Below are positions 16,719-25,410 of a stretch of DNA of 64,000 nt, piece after piece (within the stretch, counting starts at the first letter, position 1; each line of letters begins with the position of its first letter). This stretch comes from Carboxylicivirga linearis. GTDB lineage: Bacteria; Bacteroidota; Bacteroidia; Bacteroidales; Marinilabiliaceae. The stretch covers positions 124,001 through 188,000 of the forward strand of contig NZ_JAGUCO010000007.1 of assembly GCF_018271995.1 (NCBI RefSeq), read 5' to 3'. Position numbers and translations under genes: made by a program. The notes beneath the pieces are model-generated. The model had not been told where the DNA came from, did no database searches, and saw nothing but the letters and a program-made list of their open reading frames with translations.

Positions 16719-17972
16719 TTACAATACATTAGCAATTTTATCAGACTTGTATTTACCAGCCTTCAGCTTTTCTTTTACTTCAGAGAATGCTTTAATTGTA
16801 TATTCAACATCTTCTAAAGTATGAGCAGCTGTAGGAATAATACGAAGCATAATCTGATCTTTAGGAATTACCGGGTAAACTACAATAGAACAGAAAATGT
16901 TGTAGTTCTCGCGTAAATCCATTGTCAACTGTGTAGCTTCAGGTACATCACCTTCCAGAAATACAGGAGTAACCGGAGATTCTGTTTTACCCAAGTTAAA
17001 TCCTTCTTTCTTCAAACCTGATTGAAGGGCATCTACAACTTTCCAAAGATTTGCTTTGTGTTCTGGTTGATCGCGTAGCATTTCTAATCTTTTTAATGCA
17101 CCCATCACCATAGGCATAGGTAATGATTTTGCAAAGATCTGAGAACGCAAGTTATAGCGTAAGTAGCTAACAACTTCTTCACTACCTGCTACAAATCCAC
17201 CAATACCGGCCATTGATTTGGCGAAAGTACTGAAGTGAACATCAATCTCGTCAGTTACACCATAGTATTCAGGTACACCTGCACCAGTTTTACCCATGGT
17301 ACCAAATCCGTGAGCATCGTCAACCAATATTCTAAAGTTAAACTTCTCTTTAAGCTTAACAATGTCTTTTAAATTACCTAAGTCACCTGCCATACCAAAA
17401 ACACCTTCGGTAATCAAAAGAATACCTCCACCTGTTTCATTTGCTTTTTTGGTAGCAAACTCAAGCATTTTCTCACACTTGGCCATATCGTTGTGAGCAA
17501 AAACAAAGCTTTTACCACCTTTAGCCTTATGTAAGAATACACCATCCATGATACAAGCGTGTGACTCTGAGTCGTACACAATAACGTCTTTGCGTCCAAC
17601 CAGTGTATCAATAATAGATACCATTCCCTGGTATCCGTAGTTTAATAAATATGAGTCTTCTTTTCCAACAAACTCTGCCAATTGTGATTCTAACTCTTCG
17701 TGTTTGCTGGTGTGACCTGACATCATACGGGCACCCATTGGGTAAGCCATTCCATACTCAGCTGCTGCATCAGCATCAGCTTTTCTAACATCAGGATGGT
17801 TAGCTAAACCTAAATAGTTATTTAAACTCCAGGTTAGTACTTCTTTACCTCGGAATTTCATTTTAGGACTAATCTCTCCCTCCAGTTTTGGGAACATGAA
17901 ATATCCATGAGCTTCCTTACCATATTGGCCCAAAGGACCCATGTGTGCTTTTATCTTATCGAAAATGTCCAC
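16719..17972 (-). CDS. Alpha-oxoamine synthase family PLP enzyme (AONS/KBL/serine palmitoyltransferase-like)
   Basis: This fold-type I PLP enzyme has SLNNYLGLANHPDV near the N-terminus, DSESHACIMDG, LVDDAHGFGTMG (PLP Asp/His) and FSTFAKSMAGIGGF (Schiff-base Lys). It is about 417 aa from GTG 17972. Family members condense an amino acid with an acyl-CoA or acyl-ACP; candidates are 2-amino-3-ketobutyrate CoA ligase, serine palmitoyltransferase, or the analogous step of Bacteroidota sphingo- or sulfonolipids. No bio or tdh genes adjoin it. The open frame runs up to 18035, but a TACATTTG -7 box (18004-17997) lies within that extension, and GTG 17972 (peptide VDIFDKIKAHMGP) fits the family start. 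Confidence 0.85.
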   Translation of the reverse strand: MDIFDKIKAHMGPLGQYGKEAHGYFMFPKLEGEISPKMKFRGKEVLTWSLNNYLGLANHPDVRKADADAAAEYGMAYPMGARMMSGHTSKHEELESQLAEFVGKEDSYLLNYGYQGMVSIIDTLVGRKDVIVYDSESHACIMDGVFLHKAKGGKSFVFAHNDMAKCEKMLEFATKKANETGGGILLITEGVFGMAGDLGNLKDIVKLKEKFNFRILVDDAHGFGTMGKTGAGVPEYYGVTDEIDVHFSTFAKSMAGIGGFVAGSEEVVSYLRYNLRSQIFAKSLPMPMVMGALKRLEMLRDQPEHKANLWKVVDALQSGLKKEGFNLGKTESPVTPVFLEGDVPEATQLTMDLRENYNIFCSIVVYPVIPKDQIMLRIIPTAAHTLEDVEYTIKAFSEVKEKLKAGKYKSDKIANVL

Positions 17973-17996
17973 GTTACTGAGCTTTAAAATTTCGGG

Positions 17997-18004
17997 CAAA
18001 TGTA
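17997..18004 (-). promoter_or_regulatory. -7 box of the alpha-oxoamine synthase-like gene
   Basis: On the minus strand this is TACATTTG. It excludes the ATG at 18035 and supports a GTG start at 17972. Confidence 0.65.
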
Positions 18005-18192
18005 ATGTTTTTGACAGTGATTGAGAAAAAAACACGTTAAAAAAATCTAAACATGTCGCATATCATATTGTTATCTTTAGGTTCTAGTTGGTGCTTAACG
18101 ACTGGTAGTTAGGCGGAATGAGGGTGTTTAACCGTTGGGTGACTACTGAAAACTAATATGTTTTGGGTGTTGTGAGGTTGTAATGTAAAGTT

Positions 18193-18200
18193 TATCTTTG
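18193..18200 (+). promoter_or_regulatory. -7 box of the bamD operon promoter
   Basis: TATCTTTG matches TAnnTTTG, about 70 bases before the bamD start. It gives a 5' leader of roughly 60 bases. Confidence 0.55.
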
Positions 18201-18269
18201 CATGATGTTTAAATACGAATCTTTTTAATTGCCCGTTAAAGAATTGAGAAAAACATTTAGTAAAACTTT

Positions 18270-19100
18270 ATGAGATTAAGAAACGTATCTTTGCTTATTT
18301 TATTTATTACCAGTTTGGTAGCAGGTGGCTGTAGTAAATATCAGAAGTTGTTAAAAAGTCAGGATTACGAGTTATGGTATACAGAGGCCATGGCTTATTA
18401 TGAGAAAGAAGACTACACAAGAGCTTCAACTTTACTGAGTCAGCTGGTTAATATTTACCGCGGAACAGAAAGGGCAGAAGAATTGAATTATGTATATGCA
18501 AATTGTTTATATGGATTAAACAATGACTTATCTGCAGGACATTATTATCGCGAGTTTGTGAAGAACTTTCCTGTCAGTGATAAGGCTGAAGAATGTATGT
18601 ATATGAGTGCAATAACTTATTATAATATGTCACCTAAGCCTCGGTTGGATCAAACTCCTACCGAACAAGCAATTCAGGAGTTTCAGTTGTTTATAAATAT
18701 GTATCCGAATAGCTCTAGGGTTGAGGAGGCTACTTTGTTAATGGATGAGTTGCGTGATAAATTAGTATATAAGTCGTACCTGAATGCCAAGTTATATTAC
18801 GATTTGGGTGATTACATGGGTAACAACTATATGTCGGCTGTAATTGCGGCTCAGAATAGTTTAAAAGATTTTCCAGATACTAAATATCGCGAAGAATTAT
18901 CATTTCTTATTTTGGAGTCAAAATATATTCAGGCTGTTAAAAGTGTAGAGGAAAAGAAAGTAGATAGATTACGCGATGCCATTGATGAATATTACACATT
19001 TGTGAATGAGTTTCCGGAAGGAAAGTATAAAAGACGAGCGGATAAAATTCTGAGCGATTCAGAATCAATGCTAGAAGGATATAATAAAGAAGAAGTATAA
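18270..19100 (+). CDS. bamD: Outer-membrane assembly lipoprotein BamD
   Basis: This 276-aa lipoprotein has a signal peptide and lipobox ending at Cys21 (LVAGGCSKYQK). TPR-like helices then repeat through the protein (YYEKEDYTRASTLLSQLVNIYRGTERAEE, YYREFVKNFPVSDKAEECMYMSA, and similar). BamD is the essential lipoprotein partner of BamA in folding outer-membrane beta-barrels. It starts a run of five same-strand genes: omega, coaBC, DUF4835 and recN follow. Confidence 0.9.
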   Translation: MRLRNVSLLILFITSLVAGGCSKYQKLLKSQDYELWYTEAMAYYEKEDYTRASTLLSQLVNIYRGTERAEELNYVYANCLYGLNNDLSAGHYYREFVKNFPVSDKAEECMYMSAITYYNMSPKPRLDQTPTEQAIQEFQLFINMYPNSSRVEEATLLMDELRDKLVYKSYLNAKLYYDLGDYMGNNYMSAVIAAQNSLKDFPDTKYREELSFLILESKYIQAVKSVEEKKVDRLRDAIDEYYTFVNEFPEGKYKRRADKILSDSESMLEGYNKEEV

Positions 19101-19116
19101 TAAATCAGAAATAGAT

Positions 19117-19455
19117 ATGTCAATCGATTACAAAAAGACGAGTGCACCGGTTTCTACCATTACATGGGATAAAAACGTGTTATCACAAGATACTGACAAT
19201 ATTTATGAGTCGGTGGTGGTAATTGCCAAACGTGCTAATCAGATCAGCTCTGAGATGAAGGATGAACTGAATAAGAAACTTCAGGAGTTTGCATCTTACA
19301 CTGATAACCTGGAAGAGGTTTTTGAAAACCGTGAGCAGATTGAGATTTCTCGATTCTATGAGCGCTTACCAAAGCCAGTTTGTATTGCTGCTCAGGAATT
19401 TGTTGATGGTAATGTTTATCATCGCAATCCGGATAAAACAGAAGCCGGCGAATAA
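19117..19455 (+). CDS. RNA polymerase omega subunit, Bacteroidota Rpb6-like form
   Basis: This 112-aa protein contains the omega/Rpb6 core DNIYESVVVIAKRANQI, in which the conserved segment contacts the RNA polymerase beta-prime subunit. The C-terminal half (EISRFYERLPKPVCIAAQEF) is the Bacteroidota extension. It acts in assembly and stability of RNA polymerase. It lies 16 bases downstream of bamD, clearly in the same transcript, and is followed by a terminator-like hairpin before coaBC. Confidence 0.85.
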   Translation: MSIDYKKTSAPVSTITWDKNVLSQDTDNIYESVVVIAKRANQISSEMKDELNKKLQEFASYTDNLEEVFENREQIEISRFYERLPKPVCIAAQEFVDGNVYHRNPDKTEAGE

Positions 19456-19490
19456 TTTCTAATCAATCCGGTTTTAATGATATTAAAATA

Positions 19491-19528
19491 AAGATAAAAG
19501 GAGGCTGTAACTTCTTTTATCTTTTTTT
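19491..19528 (+). terminator. Terminator-like hairpin directly before coaBC
   Basis: The 13-base arm 19491-19503 pairs with 19511-19523 (one G-U), followed by a T-run. It ends only 10 bases before the coaBC ATG. It should cut transcription of the bamD-omega unit and leave coaBC to readthrough or a buried promoter. Confidence 0.75.
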
Positions 19529-19538
19529 ATTTTAGGGT

Positions 19539-20744
19539 ATGCTAAAAGGTAAAAAGTTTATTCTTGGAATTTCCGGTGGTATTGCTGCCTATAAATGTGC
19601 TCATTTAACTCGTTTACTGGTTAAGGAGGGCGCTGAAGTACAGGTTTTGATGACGAAAATGGCAAAGGAGTTTATTACTCCTTTAACCATGGCAACTTTA
19701 TCAAAACGTCCTATTTTAGTTGAGTTTTACAATCCTGAAAATGGAGATTGGAATAGTCATGTTGATACCGGTTTATGGGCTGATGCCATGATTGTGGCTC
19801 CGGCAACTGCTAATACAATGGGTAAGATGGCCAATGGTATAGCTGATAATTTGCTTATCACTACCTATCTTTCTGCCCGATGTCCGGTGTTTGTGGCTCC
19901 AACCATGGATTTGGATATGTATAAACATCCTTCAACTACCCGTAATATGGAACTGTTACGTTCATATGGTAATATGTTGATTGAGCCTGGAGCAGGAGAA
20001 TTGGCTAGTGGACTGGTGGGTAAAGGTAGAATGGCTGAACCGGAAGAGATAGTGGAAAACCTGAATGCTTACTTTAAAAAAAAAGCATCTAAAAAGCTAG
20101 TTGGTAAAAAAGTATTGGTAACTGCAGGACCAACTCATGAAAAGATTGATCCTGTGCGTTTCATTGGAAATTACTCGTCGGGTAAGATGGGTTTTGCCAT
20201 TGCCGAAGAATTGGCTGCAAGAGGAGCAGAGGTAACACTTGTTAGTGGGCCCAGTAGCTTAAAATGTAATCATGCAGGAATTAAGCGGCTTGATGTGGTA
20301 AGTGCTGCAGAAATGCATGAAGCATGTGTTAAGGTGTTTCCCAATAGTGATGTGGCAATTATGTCGGCGGCTGTTGCGGATTATACTCCGGCTGCTCCGG
20401 CAGATCAAAAGATGAAGCGAAAATCCGACACATTATCAATAGAGTTAAAATCAACGGTAGATATTGCCAAGGCATTAGGATCGGTTAAAAATGAGAAGCA
20501 GTTATTGGTTGGATTTGCCTTGGAAACCAATGATGAACAACAGAATGCTCTTAAAAAGCTGGAGTCCAAAAATCTGGATATGATTGTTTTGAATAGTTTA
20601 CAAGATAGTGGTGCCGGCTTTAATGTTGATACTAATAAGATTACAATTATCAATAAACAAAATAAGAAGATAGATTTTTCGTTGAAATCTAAAGCGGAAG
20701 TGGCGAGTGATATTATTGACGAGATGGAACGCTTAATGAAATAA
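19539..20744 (+). CDS. coaBC: Bifunctional phosphopantothenoylcysteine decarboxylase / phosphopantothenate-cysteine ligase
   Basis: This 401-aa fusion has an N-terminal flavoprotein decarboxylase (ISGGIAAYKCAHLTRLL, APATANTMGKMANGIADNLL, catalytic-region PTMDLDMYKHPS). Its C-terminal CTP-dependent ligase part runs from about residue 185 (VLVTAGPTHEKIDPVRFIGN, then MSAAVADYTP and the KMKRK loop). It catalyses two successive steps from phosphopantothenate to phosphopantetheine in CoA synthesis. Nineteen bases separate it from the DUF4835 gene. Confidence 0.95.
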   Translation: MLKGKKFILGISGGIAAYKCAHLTRLLVKEGAEVQVLMTKMAKEFITPLTMATLSKRPILVEFYNPENGDWNSHVDTGLWADAMIVAPATANTMGKMANGIADNLLITTYLSARCPVFVAPTMDLDMYKHPSTTRNMELLRSYGNMLIEPGAGELASGLVGKGRMAEPEEIVENLNAYFKKKASKKLVGKKVLVTAGPTHEKIDPVRFIGNYSSGKMGFAIAEELAARGAEVTLVSGPSSLKCNHAGIKRLDVVSAAEMHEACVKVFPNSDVAIMSAAVADYTPAAPADQKMKRKSDTLSIELKSTVDIAKALGSVKNEKQLLVGFALETNDEQQNALKKLESKNLDMIVLNSLQDSGAGFNVDTNKITIINKQNKKIDFSLKSKAEVASDIIDEMERLMK

Positions 20745-20763
20745 TCATTTAAAACATAGTTAT

Positions 20764-21660
20764 ATGTTACGAGTTATTGTTGTACTATTTCTTCTTATTA
20801 CTGGCTTTCAGATAAAGGCCCAGGAATTTCAGTGCGCTGTTCAGGTGGTTTCGCCTAGTATTCAGGGATCAAATAAAAAGGTGTTTGAAACATTGCAGAC
20901 GGCCATCAGAGAATTTATGAATAACCAAAACTGGACCAATGATGTTTTTAAACCCGAAGAGCGCATTGATTGTAATATCATGATTAATGTTGCCGAAATG
21001 ATTTCGGTGGATGAATTCAGAGCTTCTATTCAAATACAAGCTCGTCGTCCGGTTTATAACTCGTCTTATTATACAGTTATATTTAACCATCAGGATCAGG
21101 ATCTTCATTTTAAATATGTGGAGTTTGAACCTCTGGTTTTTAATCCTAACTCATTCGATTCTAATCTGGTTGGGGTGTTGGCCTATTATGCCTATATAAT
21201 TTTAGGAATGGATTATGATTCGTTTTCATCCAATGGAGGAACGGACTATTTCAGACAAGCCGAACAGATTGTTAATCAGGCGCAGGGATCTAGTTTTGCA
21301 GGATGGAAGTCGTTTGATAGTCAGCGTAACCGTTATTGGTTAACCGAAAATATTTTAAATGAATATCACCGTCCTTTGCGAAAAACAATGTACACATATC
21401 ATCGAAAAGGATTGGACATAATGAATGAAAAACCAGAAGAGGGACGGGCTGAAATATTAAAAAGCCTCGAGGATCTTCGAAAGGTTTATCGACAACGTCC
21501 GGGATCTTTTTTTATGCAGGTGTTTTTTACCGCTAAAAGCGATGAGTTAGTTAAGATTTTTGAAGAGTCATTCTCCATGGAAAAAAACAATGCAATTCAA
21601 GTGTTGCAAGAAGTTGACCCTGCAAATAGTAAAAAGTACGATAAGTTAAGTAGTAATTAA
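20764..21660 (+). CDS. DUF4835 family exported protein
   Basis: This 298-aa protein has a cleavable signal peptide (VIVVLFLLITGFQIKAQ). Its beginning, EFQCAVQVVSPSIQGSNKKVF, and a central YVEFEPLVFNPNSFDSNLVGVLAYYAYI identify the conserved Bacteroidota family DUF4835. It is predicted periplasmic or outer-membrane associated. Function is not established; in this phylum it is routinely found between coaBC and recN, as here, with only three bases to recN. That conserved linkage is from memory. Confidence 0.8.
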   Translation: MLRVIVVLFLLITGFQIKAQEFQCAVQVVSPSIQGSNKKVFETLQTAIREFMNNQNWTNDVFKPEERIDCNIMINVAEMISVDEFRASIQIQARRPVYNSSYYTVIFNHQDQDLHFKYVEFEPLVFNPNSFDSNLVGVLAYYAYIILGMDYDSFSSNGGTDYFRQAEQIVNQAQGSSFAGWKSFDSQRNRYWLTENILNEYHRPLRKTMYTYHRKGLDIMNEKPEEGRAEILKSLEDLRKVYRQRPGSFFMQVFFTAKSDELVKIFEESFSMEKNNAIQVLQEVDPANSKKYDKLSSN

Positions 21661-21663
21661 AAT

Positions 21664-23319
21664 ATGCTCAAGTCTCTTTCTATATCAAATTATGCACTAA
21701 TTGATAAGGTTAATATTAACCTCGAAAACGGTTTAACGGTTATAACTGGTGAAACGGGTGCCGGAAAATCTGTATTGCTGGGGGCATTATCCTTAATATT
21801 GGGTAATCGAAGTGACTTAAATGCTCTTTTAAACAGAGAGAAAAAATGTGTGGTAGAAGGGGAATTTTTTGTGGGCAATAACGGCCTGAGAGAAGTTTTT
21901 GAGAATAATGATGTTGACTTTGAAGAAGATACTATTATTCGTAGGGAAATTTTACCATCAGGTAAATCCAGAGCTTTTGTAAACGATACACCTGTTAATC
22001 TTCAGTTTTTAAAAGATATTGGCTCAAAATTGATTGATGTTCATTCTCAGCATCAGAATCTCTTATTAGATGATGTTGGATTTCAAAGAATGGTGGTTGA
22101 TGCTGTTGCTGATAACCGTTCGCTGCAGAGTGATTACCATAAATCGTATAAAGAGTACAAGACTGTAAAAAATCAAATTGACGAGCTTATAGAAGAGAAT
22201 AATAAGCAAAAAGACGATTTAGATTACCTTCAGTTTCAGTTTGTACAATTAGATGAGGCTAACCTTGTTGAAGGTGAGTTAGAAGAGCTTGAAAAGCAGT
22301 TGCAGGAATTGTCGCATGTAGAGGAGATAAAGGTAAATTTGGCTGAGGTAACAAATGCGTTAACTGAAGAACCTAGAATGGTGGTGGATTCGTTAAGGGA
22401 TGCTTTGGCTAAAATTCAAAAGATAGAGTCGTTTTTGCATGATGGTGAAGAAGTAGCTCAACGCATTGAGTCGGCATACCTCGATTTAAAGGATCTGGCA
22501 GATGATTTAGGTACTCGTGTTGAAGATTTGGAATACGATCCACTTCAAATTCAAAAGGTTCAGGATAGGCTTGACTTAATATATAGTCTTCAGAAAAAAC
22601 ATCATATCGAAAGTATTTCTGAATTGATAGAATTGAAGGATAATCTGCAATCGCAATTAGATAAAATTAATTTCTTTGACGAAGAGTTGAATCAACTCAA
22701 TAAGAAATTAACAGACCTGGAAAAGCTACTTAAACAAAAAGCAAAAAAGTTGTCTGATTCCAGAAAGAAGGTACTTCCACTTGTTAAGTCAACAGTTGAA
22801 AAACAATTGCATGCTTTAGGTATGCCACATGCTAATTTTGTGGTGCAAATGAATGCGACTGAAGATTATTTACCTTATGGGATTGATCATGTTGAGTTTT
22901 TATTCTCCGGAAATAAAAACGGATCGCCATCAGCCATAAATAAAGTAGCATCAGGAGGGGAGATGTCAAGAGTAATGCTTAGTATCAAGTCATTACTTTC
23001 TTCTGCTAAAGGATTGCCGACTATTATTTTTGATGAGATAGATACAGGAGTATCAGGTGAGGTAGCTGATCAAATGGGTGTGATAATGGCTGAGATGGCT
23101 AAGGCTATGCAGGTTGTGAGTATTACTCACTTGCCACAAATCACTGTTAAAGGAAGTCATCATTATAAAGTATTTAAAACCGATAATGAGCATACAACAG
23201 TATCTCAAATAAAAAAACTTACCCACGAAGAAAGAGTTGTAGAAGTGGCAAAGATGTTGAGTGGTTCAACTTTGTCGGATGCAGCTATGGAAAATGCACG
23301 TATTTTATTGAAAAACTGA
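21664..23319 (+). CDS. recN: DNA repair protein RecN
   Basis: This 551-aa SMC-like ATPase has an N-terminal Walker A (VITGETGAGKSVLLGALSLILG), long coiled-coil arms across about residues 155-370 and a C-terminal ABC signature (KVASGGEMSRVMLSIKSLL). Walker B (PTIIFDEIDTGVSGEVA) and the THLPQI histidine switch follow. RecN tethers DNA ends during recombinational double-strand break repair. It is the last gene of the bamD-recN run; its start follows the DUF4835 stop by three bases. Confidence 0.95.
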   Translation: MLKSLSISNYALIDKVNINLENGLTVITGETGAGKSVLLGALSLILGNRSDLNALLNREKKCVVEGEFFVGNNGLREVFENNDVDFEEDTIIRREILPSGKSRAFVNDTPVNLQFLKDIGSKLIDVHSQHQNLLLDDVGFQRMVVDAVADNRSLQSDYHKSYKEYKTVKNQIDELIEENNKQKDDLDYLQFQFVQLDEANLVEGELEELEKQLQELSHVEEIKVNLAEVTNALTEEPRMVVDSLRDALAKIQKIESFLHDGEEVAQRIESAYLDLKDLADDLGTRVEDLEYDPLQIQKVQDRLDLIYSLQKKHHIESISELIELKDNLQSQLDKINFFDEELNQLNKKLTDLEKLLKQKAKKLSDSRKKVLPLVKSTVEKQLHALGMPHANFVVQMNATEDYLPYGIDHVEFLFSGNKNGSPSAINKVASGGEMSRVMLSIKSLLSSAKGLPTIIFDEIDTGVSGEVADQMGVIMAEMAKAMQVVSITHLPQITVKGSHHYKVFKTDNEHTTVSQIKKLTHEERVVEVAKMLSGSTLSDAAMENARILLKN

Positions 23320-23426
23320 ACATAGCTTCATAAATTGTAAGAACTAAATTTAACTCTGTTTGTTAATTTAAGCTGAACGAAGTATAAATTTTTTAAACTG
23401 TAACTTGTGTTGTGCAACATATACTA

Positions 23427-23434
23427 TATATTTG
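23427..23434 (+). promoter_or_regulatory. -7 box of the fabI promoter
   Basis: TATATTTG lies about 20 bases before the fabI ATG, in a short AT-rich gap after recN. Confidence 0.6.
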
Positions 23435-23455
23435 TGCGCTCAAAAATAAACTGAT

Positions 23456-24301
23456 ATGGGATTTGATCTTTTAAAAGGAAAAAGAGGTATTATTTTCGGA
23501 GCACTTAATGACATGTCTATAGCATGGAAAGTGGCTGAAAGGGCAGTTGAAGAAGGTGCCCAGATTACTTTGTCAAACACACCCGTTGCTTGTAGAATGG
23601 GAGAAGTTGTGGATCTTGGCAAAAAATTAAATGCTGAAATTATTCCTGCGGATGCAACTAATGTTGCTGATCTTGAGAATGTATTTGCAAAGTCAATGGA
23701 AGTGTTAGGTGGTAAAATTGACTTCGTATTACACTCTATCGGTATGTCATTGAATGTTCGTAAGAAACGTGTATACCATGATCTTGATTATAACTATTTA
23801 AATAAAACACTTGACATTTCTGCTATCTCCTTCCATAAGGTGTTGCAAGTAGGTTTTAAAATGGACGCTATTAGCGAGTGGGGTTCTGTTATGGCTTTAA
23901 GCTATGTAGCTGCACAGCGTACTTTTTATGGATACAATGATATGGCAGATGCGAAAGCATTGTTGGAATCTATTGCACGTAGCTTCGGTTATATTTACGG
24001 ACGCGAGCGTAAAGTGCGTGTTAATACCATTTCTCAATCGCCAACAGTAACTACTGCTGGTAGTGGAGTAAAAGGAATTGATGGTTTGATCGATTTTTCT
24101 GAACGTATGTCTCCGCTTGGAAATGCTGATGCAATGGATTGTGCCAATTACTGTATTACGATGTTCTCGGATTTAACAAGAAAGGTAACAATGCAAAACC
24201 TTTTCCACGATGGAGGATTCTCCAACGTTGGAATGAGTCTAAGGGCCATGACACAGTACAATAAAAGTTTCGAACAGAACGATCTGAAAGATATGTATTA
24301 G
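23456..24301 (+). CDS. fabI: Enoyl-[acyl-carrier-protein] reductase (NADH)
   Basis: This 281-aa divergent SDR has the FabI cofactor loop GKRGIIFGALNDMSIAWKVA at the N-terminus. Its active-site region YGYNDMADAKALLESIA holds the Tyr-x6-Lys pair, and VRVNTISQSPTVTTAG follows. It performs the last reduction of each fatty-acid elongation cycle and is the target of triclosan-type inhibitors in other species. It has its own promoter and a strong terminator, so it is monocistronic. Confidence 0.93.
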   Translation: MGFDLLKGKRGIIFGALNDMSIAWKVAERAVEEGAQITLSNTPVACRMGEVVDLGKKLNAEIIPADATNVADLENVFAKSMEVLGGKIDFVLHSIGMSLNVRKKRVYHDLDYNYLNKTLDISAISFHKVLQVGFKMDAISEWGSVMALSYVAAQRTFYGYNDMADAKALLESIARSFGYIYGRERKVRVNTISQSPTVTTAGSGVKGIDGLIDFSERMSPLGNADAMDCANYCITMFSDLTRKVTMQNLFHDGGFSNVGMSLRAMTQYNKSFEQNDLKDMY

Positions 24302-24307
24302 AGATTC

Positions 24308-24337
24308 AAAAGGGTGCCGGAAAGCACCCTTTTTTTA
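24308..24337 (+). terminator. Terminator of fabI
   Basis: AAAGGGTGC pairs with GCACCCTTT, with a six-base loop and a T7 tract. Confidence 0.9.
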
Positions 24338-24394
24338 TAGGGATTGGTTACTGAAAACCATTATCTTAAATTTTCAAAATCTCTCAATATTCAT

Positions 24395-24402
24395 TACATT
24401 TG
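24395..24402 (+). promoter_or_regulatory. -7 box of the cysDN promoter
   Basis: TACATTTG precedes a leader of about 65 bases before the cysD ATG. I saw no riboswitch fold in that leader. Confidence 0.6.
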
Positions 24403-24476
24403 CGGTCGTTTTTGCAACGATCGGCCACTGAGCTGACAAAGGCTTTAATTATAGTAGGAAAATTTTAAAACTTATC

Positions 24477-25382
24477 ATGGATAAATACCGGATAAATCAC
24501 CTTAAAGAATTAGAAGCAGAATCTATTTTCGTTATCAGAGAAGTGGCTGCTCAATTCGAGAATCCTGTGATGTTGTTTTCTGGCGGGAAAGACTCAATCG
24601 TTATGTTTCACCTTGCTCGTAAAGCATTTTGGCCTGCCAAGGTGCCATTTCCATTAATGCATATCGATACCGGACATAACTTTCCCGAAACAATCGAATA
24701 TCGCGACCGCGTGATGGAGGAAACAGGTACCAAATGTATTGTTGCTTTGGTTCAGGACTCCATTGATGAAGGAAAAGTAGTGGAGGAAAAAGGATTCAAC
24801 GCAAGTCGTAACAAGTTGCAAACAGTAACCTTGTTAGATGCCATTGAAAATAATAAGTTCGACGCAGCAATGGGAGGTGGTCGTCGTGATGAGGAAAAAG
24901 CACGCGCTAAAGAACGTTTCTTTTCACATCGTGATGAATTTGGTCAGTGGGATCCAAAAAATCAGCGTCCTGAGTTGTGGAATCTGTTTAACGGACGCAA
25001 AAATATGGGAGAACACTTCCGTGTGTTCCCTATCAGTAACTGGACTGAGATGGATGTTTGGCAGTATATTTACATGGAGGAGATTGAGTTGCCAAGCTTA
25101 TACTTTACTCACAAACGAGAAGTGTTTAATCGCGACGGTGTTTGGATGGCGAATGAGCCATGTATGCAATTGAAAGATACTGAGAAGTTAGAAATGAAAG
25201 ACGTACGTTGTCGTACTATTGGTGATGTTACCTGTACCGGTTTAACATTATCAACAGCCAATACTATTGAGGATATTATTCTTGAAGTGGCAGCAACACG
25301 TACAACTGAGCGTGGAGGGCGAGCTGACGATAAAAGGTCGGAATCAGCCATGGAAGACCGTAAGCGCGAAGGATATTTCTAA
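24477..25382 (+). CDS. cysD: Sulfate adenylyltransferase subunit 2
   Basis: This 301-aa ATP-pyrophosphatase-fold enzyme has the PP-loop FSGGKDSIVMFHLARKA, the HIDTGHNFPETIEYRD block and the GGRRDEEKARAKER motif typical of CysD. With the GTPase CysN it makes adenosine 5'-phosphosulfate from sulfate and ATP. cysN follows after 28 bases. No cysH, cysI/J or cysC lies in the neighbourhood, so the fate of APS (assimilation or sulfation) is encoded elsewhere. Confidence 0.95.
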   Translation: MDKYRINHLKELEAESIFVIREVAAQFENPVMLFSGGKDSIVMFHLARKAFWPAKVPFPLMHIDTGHNFPETIEYRDRVMEETGTKCIVALVQDSIDEGKVVEEKGFNASRNKLQTVTLLDAIENNKFDAAMGGGRRDEEKARAKERFFSHRDEFGQWDPKNQRPELWNLFNGRKNMGEHFRVFPISNWTEMDVWQYIYMEEIELPSLYFTHKREVFNRDGVWMANEPCMQLKDTEKLEMKDVRCRTIGDVTCTGLTLSTANTIEDIILEVAATRTTERGGRADDKRSESAMEDRKREGYF

Positions 25383-25410
25383 ACTTGTATAATCAGAAAA
25401 ACACAATATT

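Noticed and set aside
24403-24476. A sulfur-related riboswitch in the cysD leader
   Set aside because: The leader is only about 65 bases and I could not see a SAM-II or other known fold or a terminator/sequestrator; not supported.
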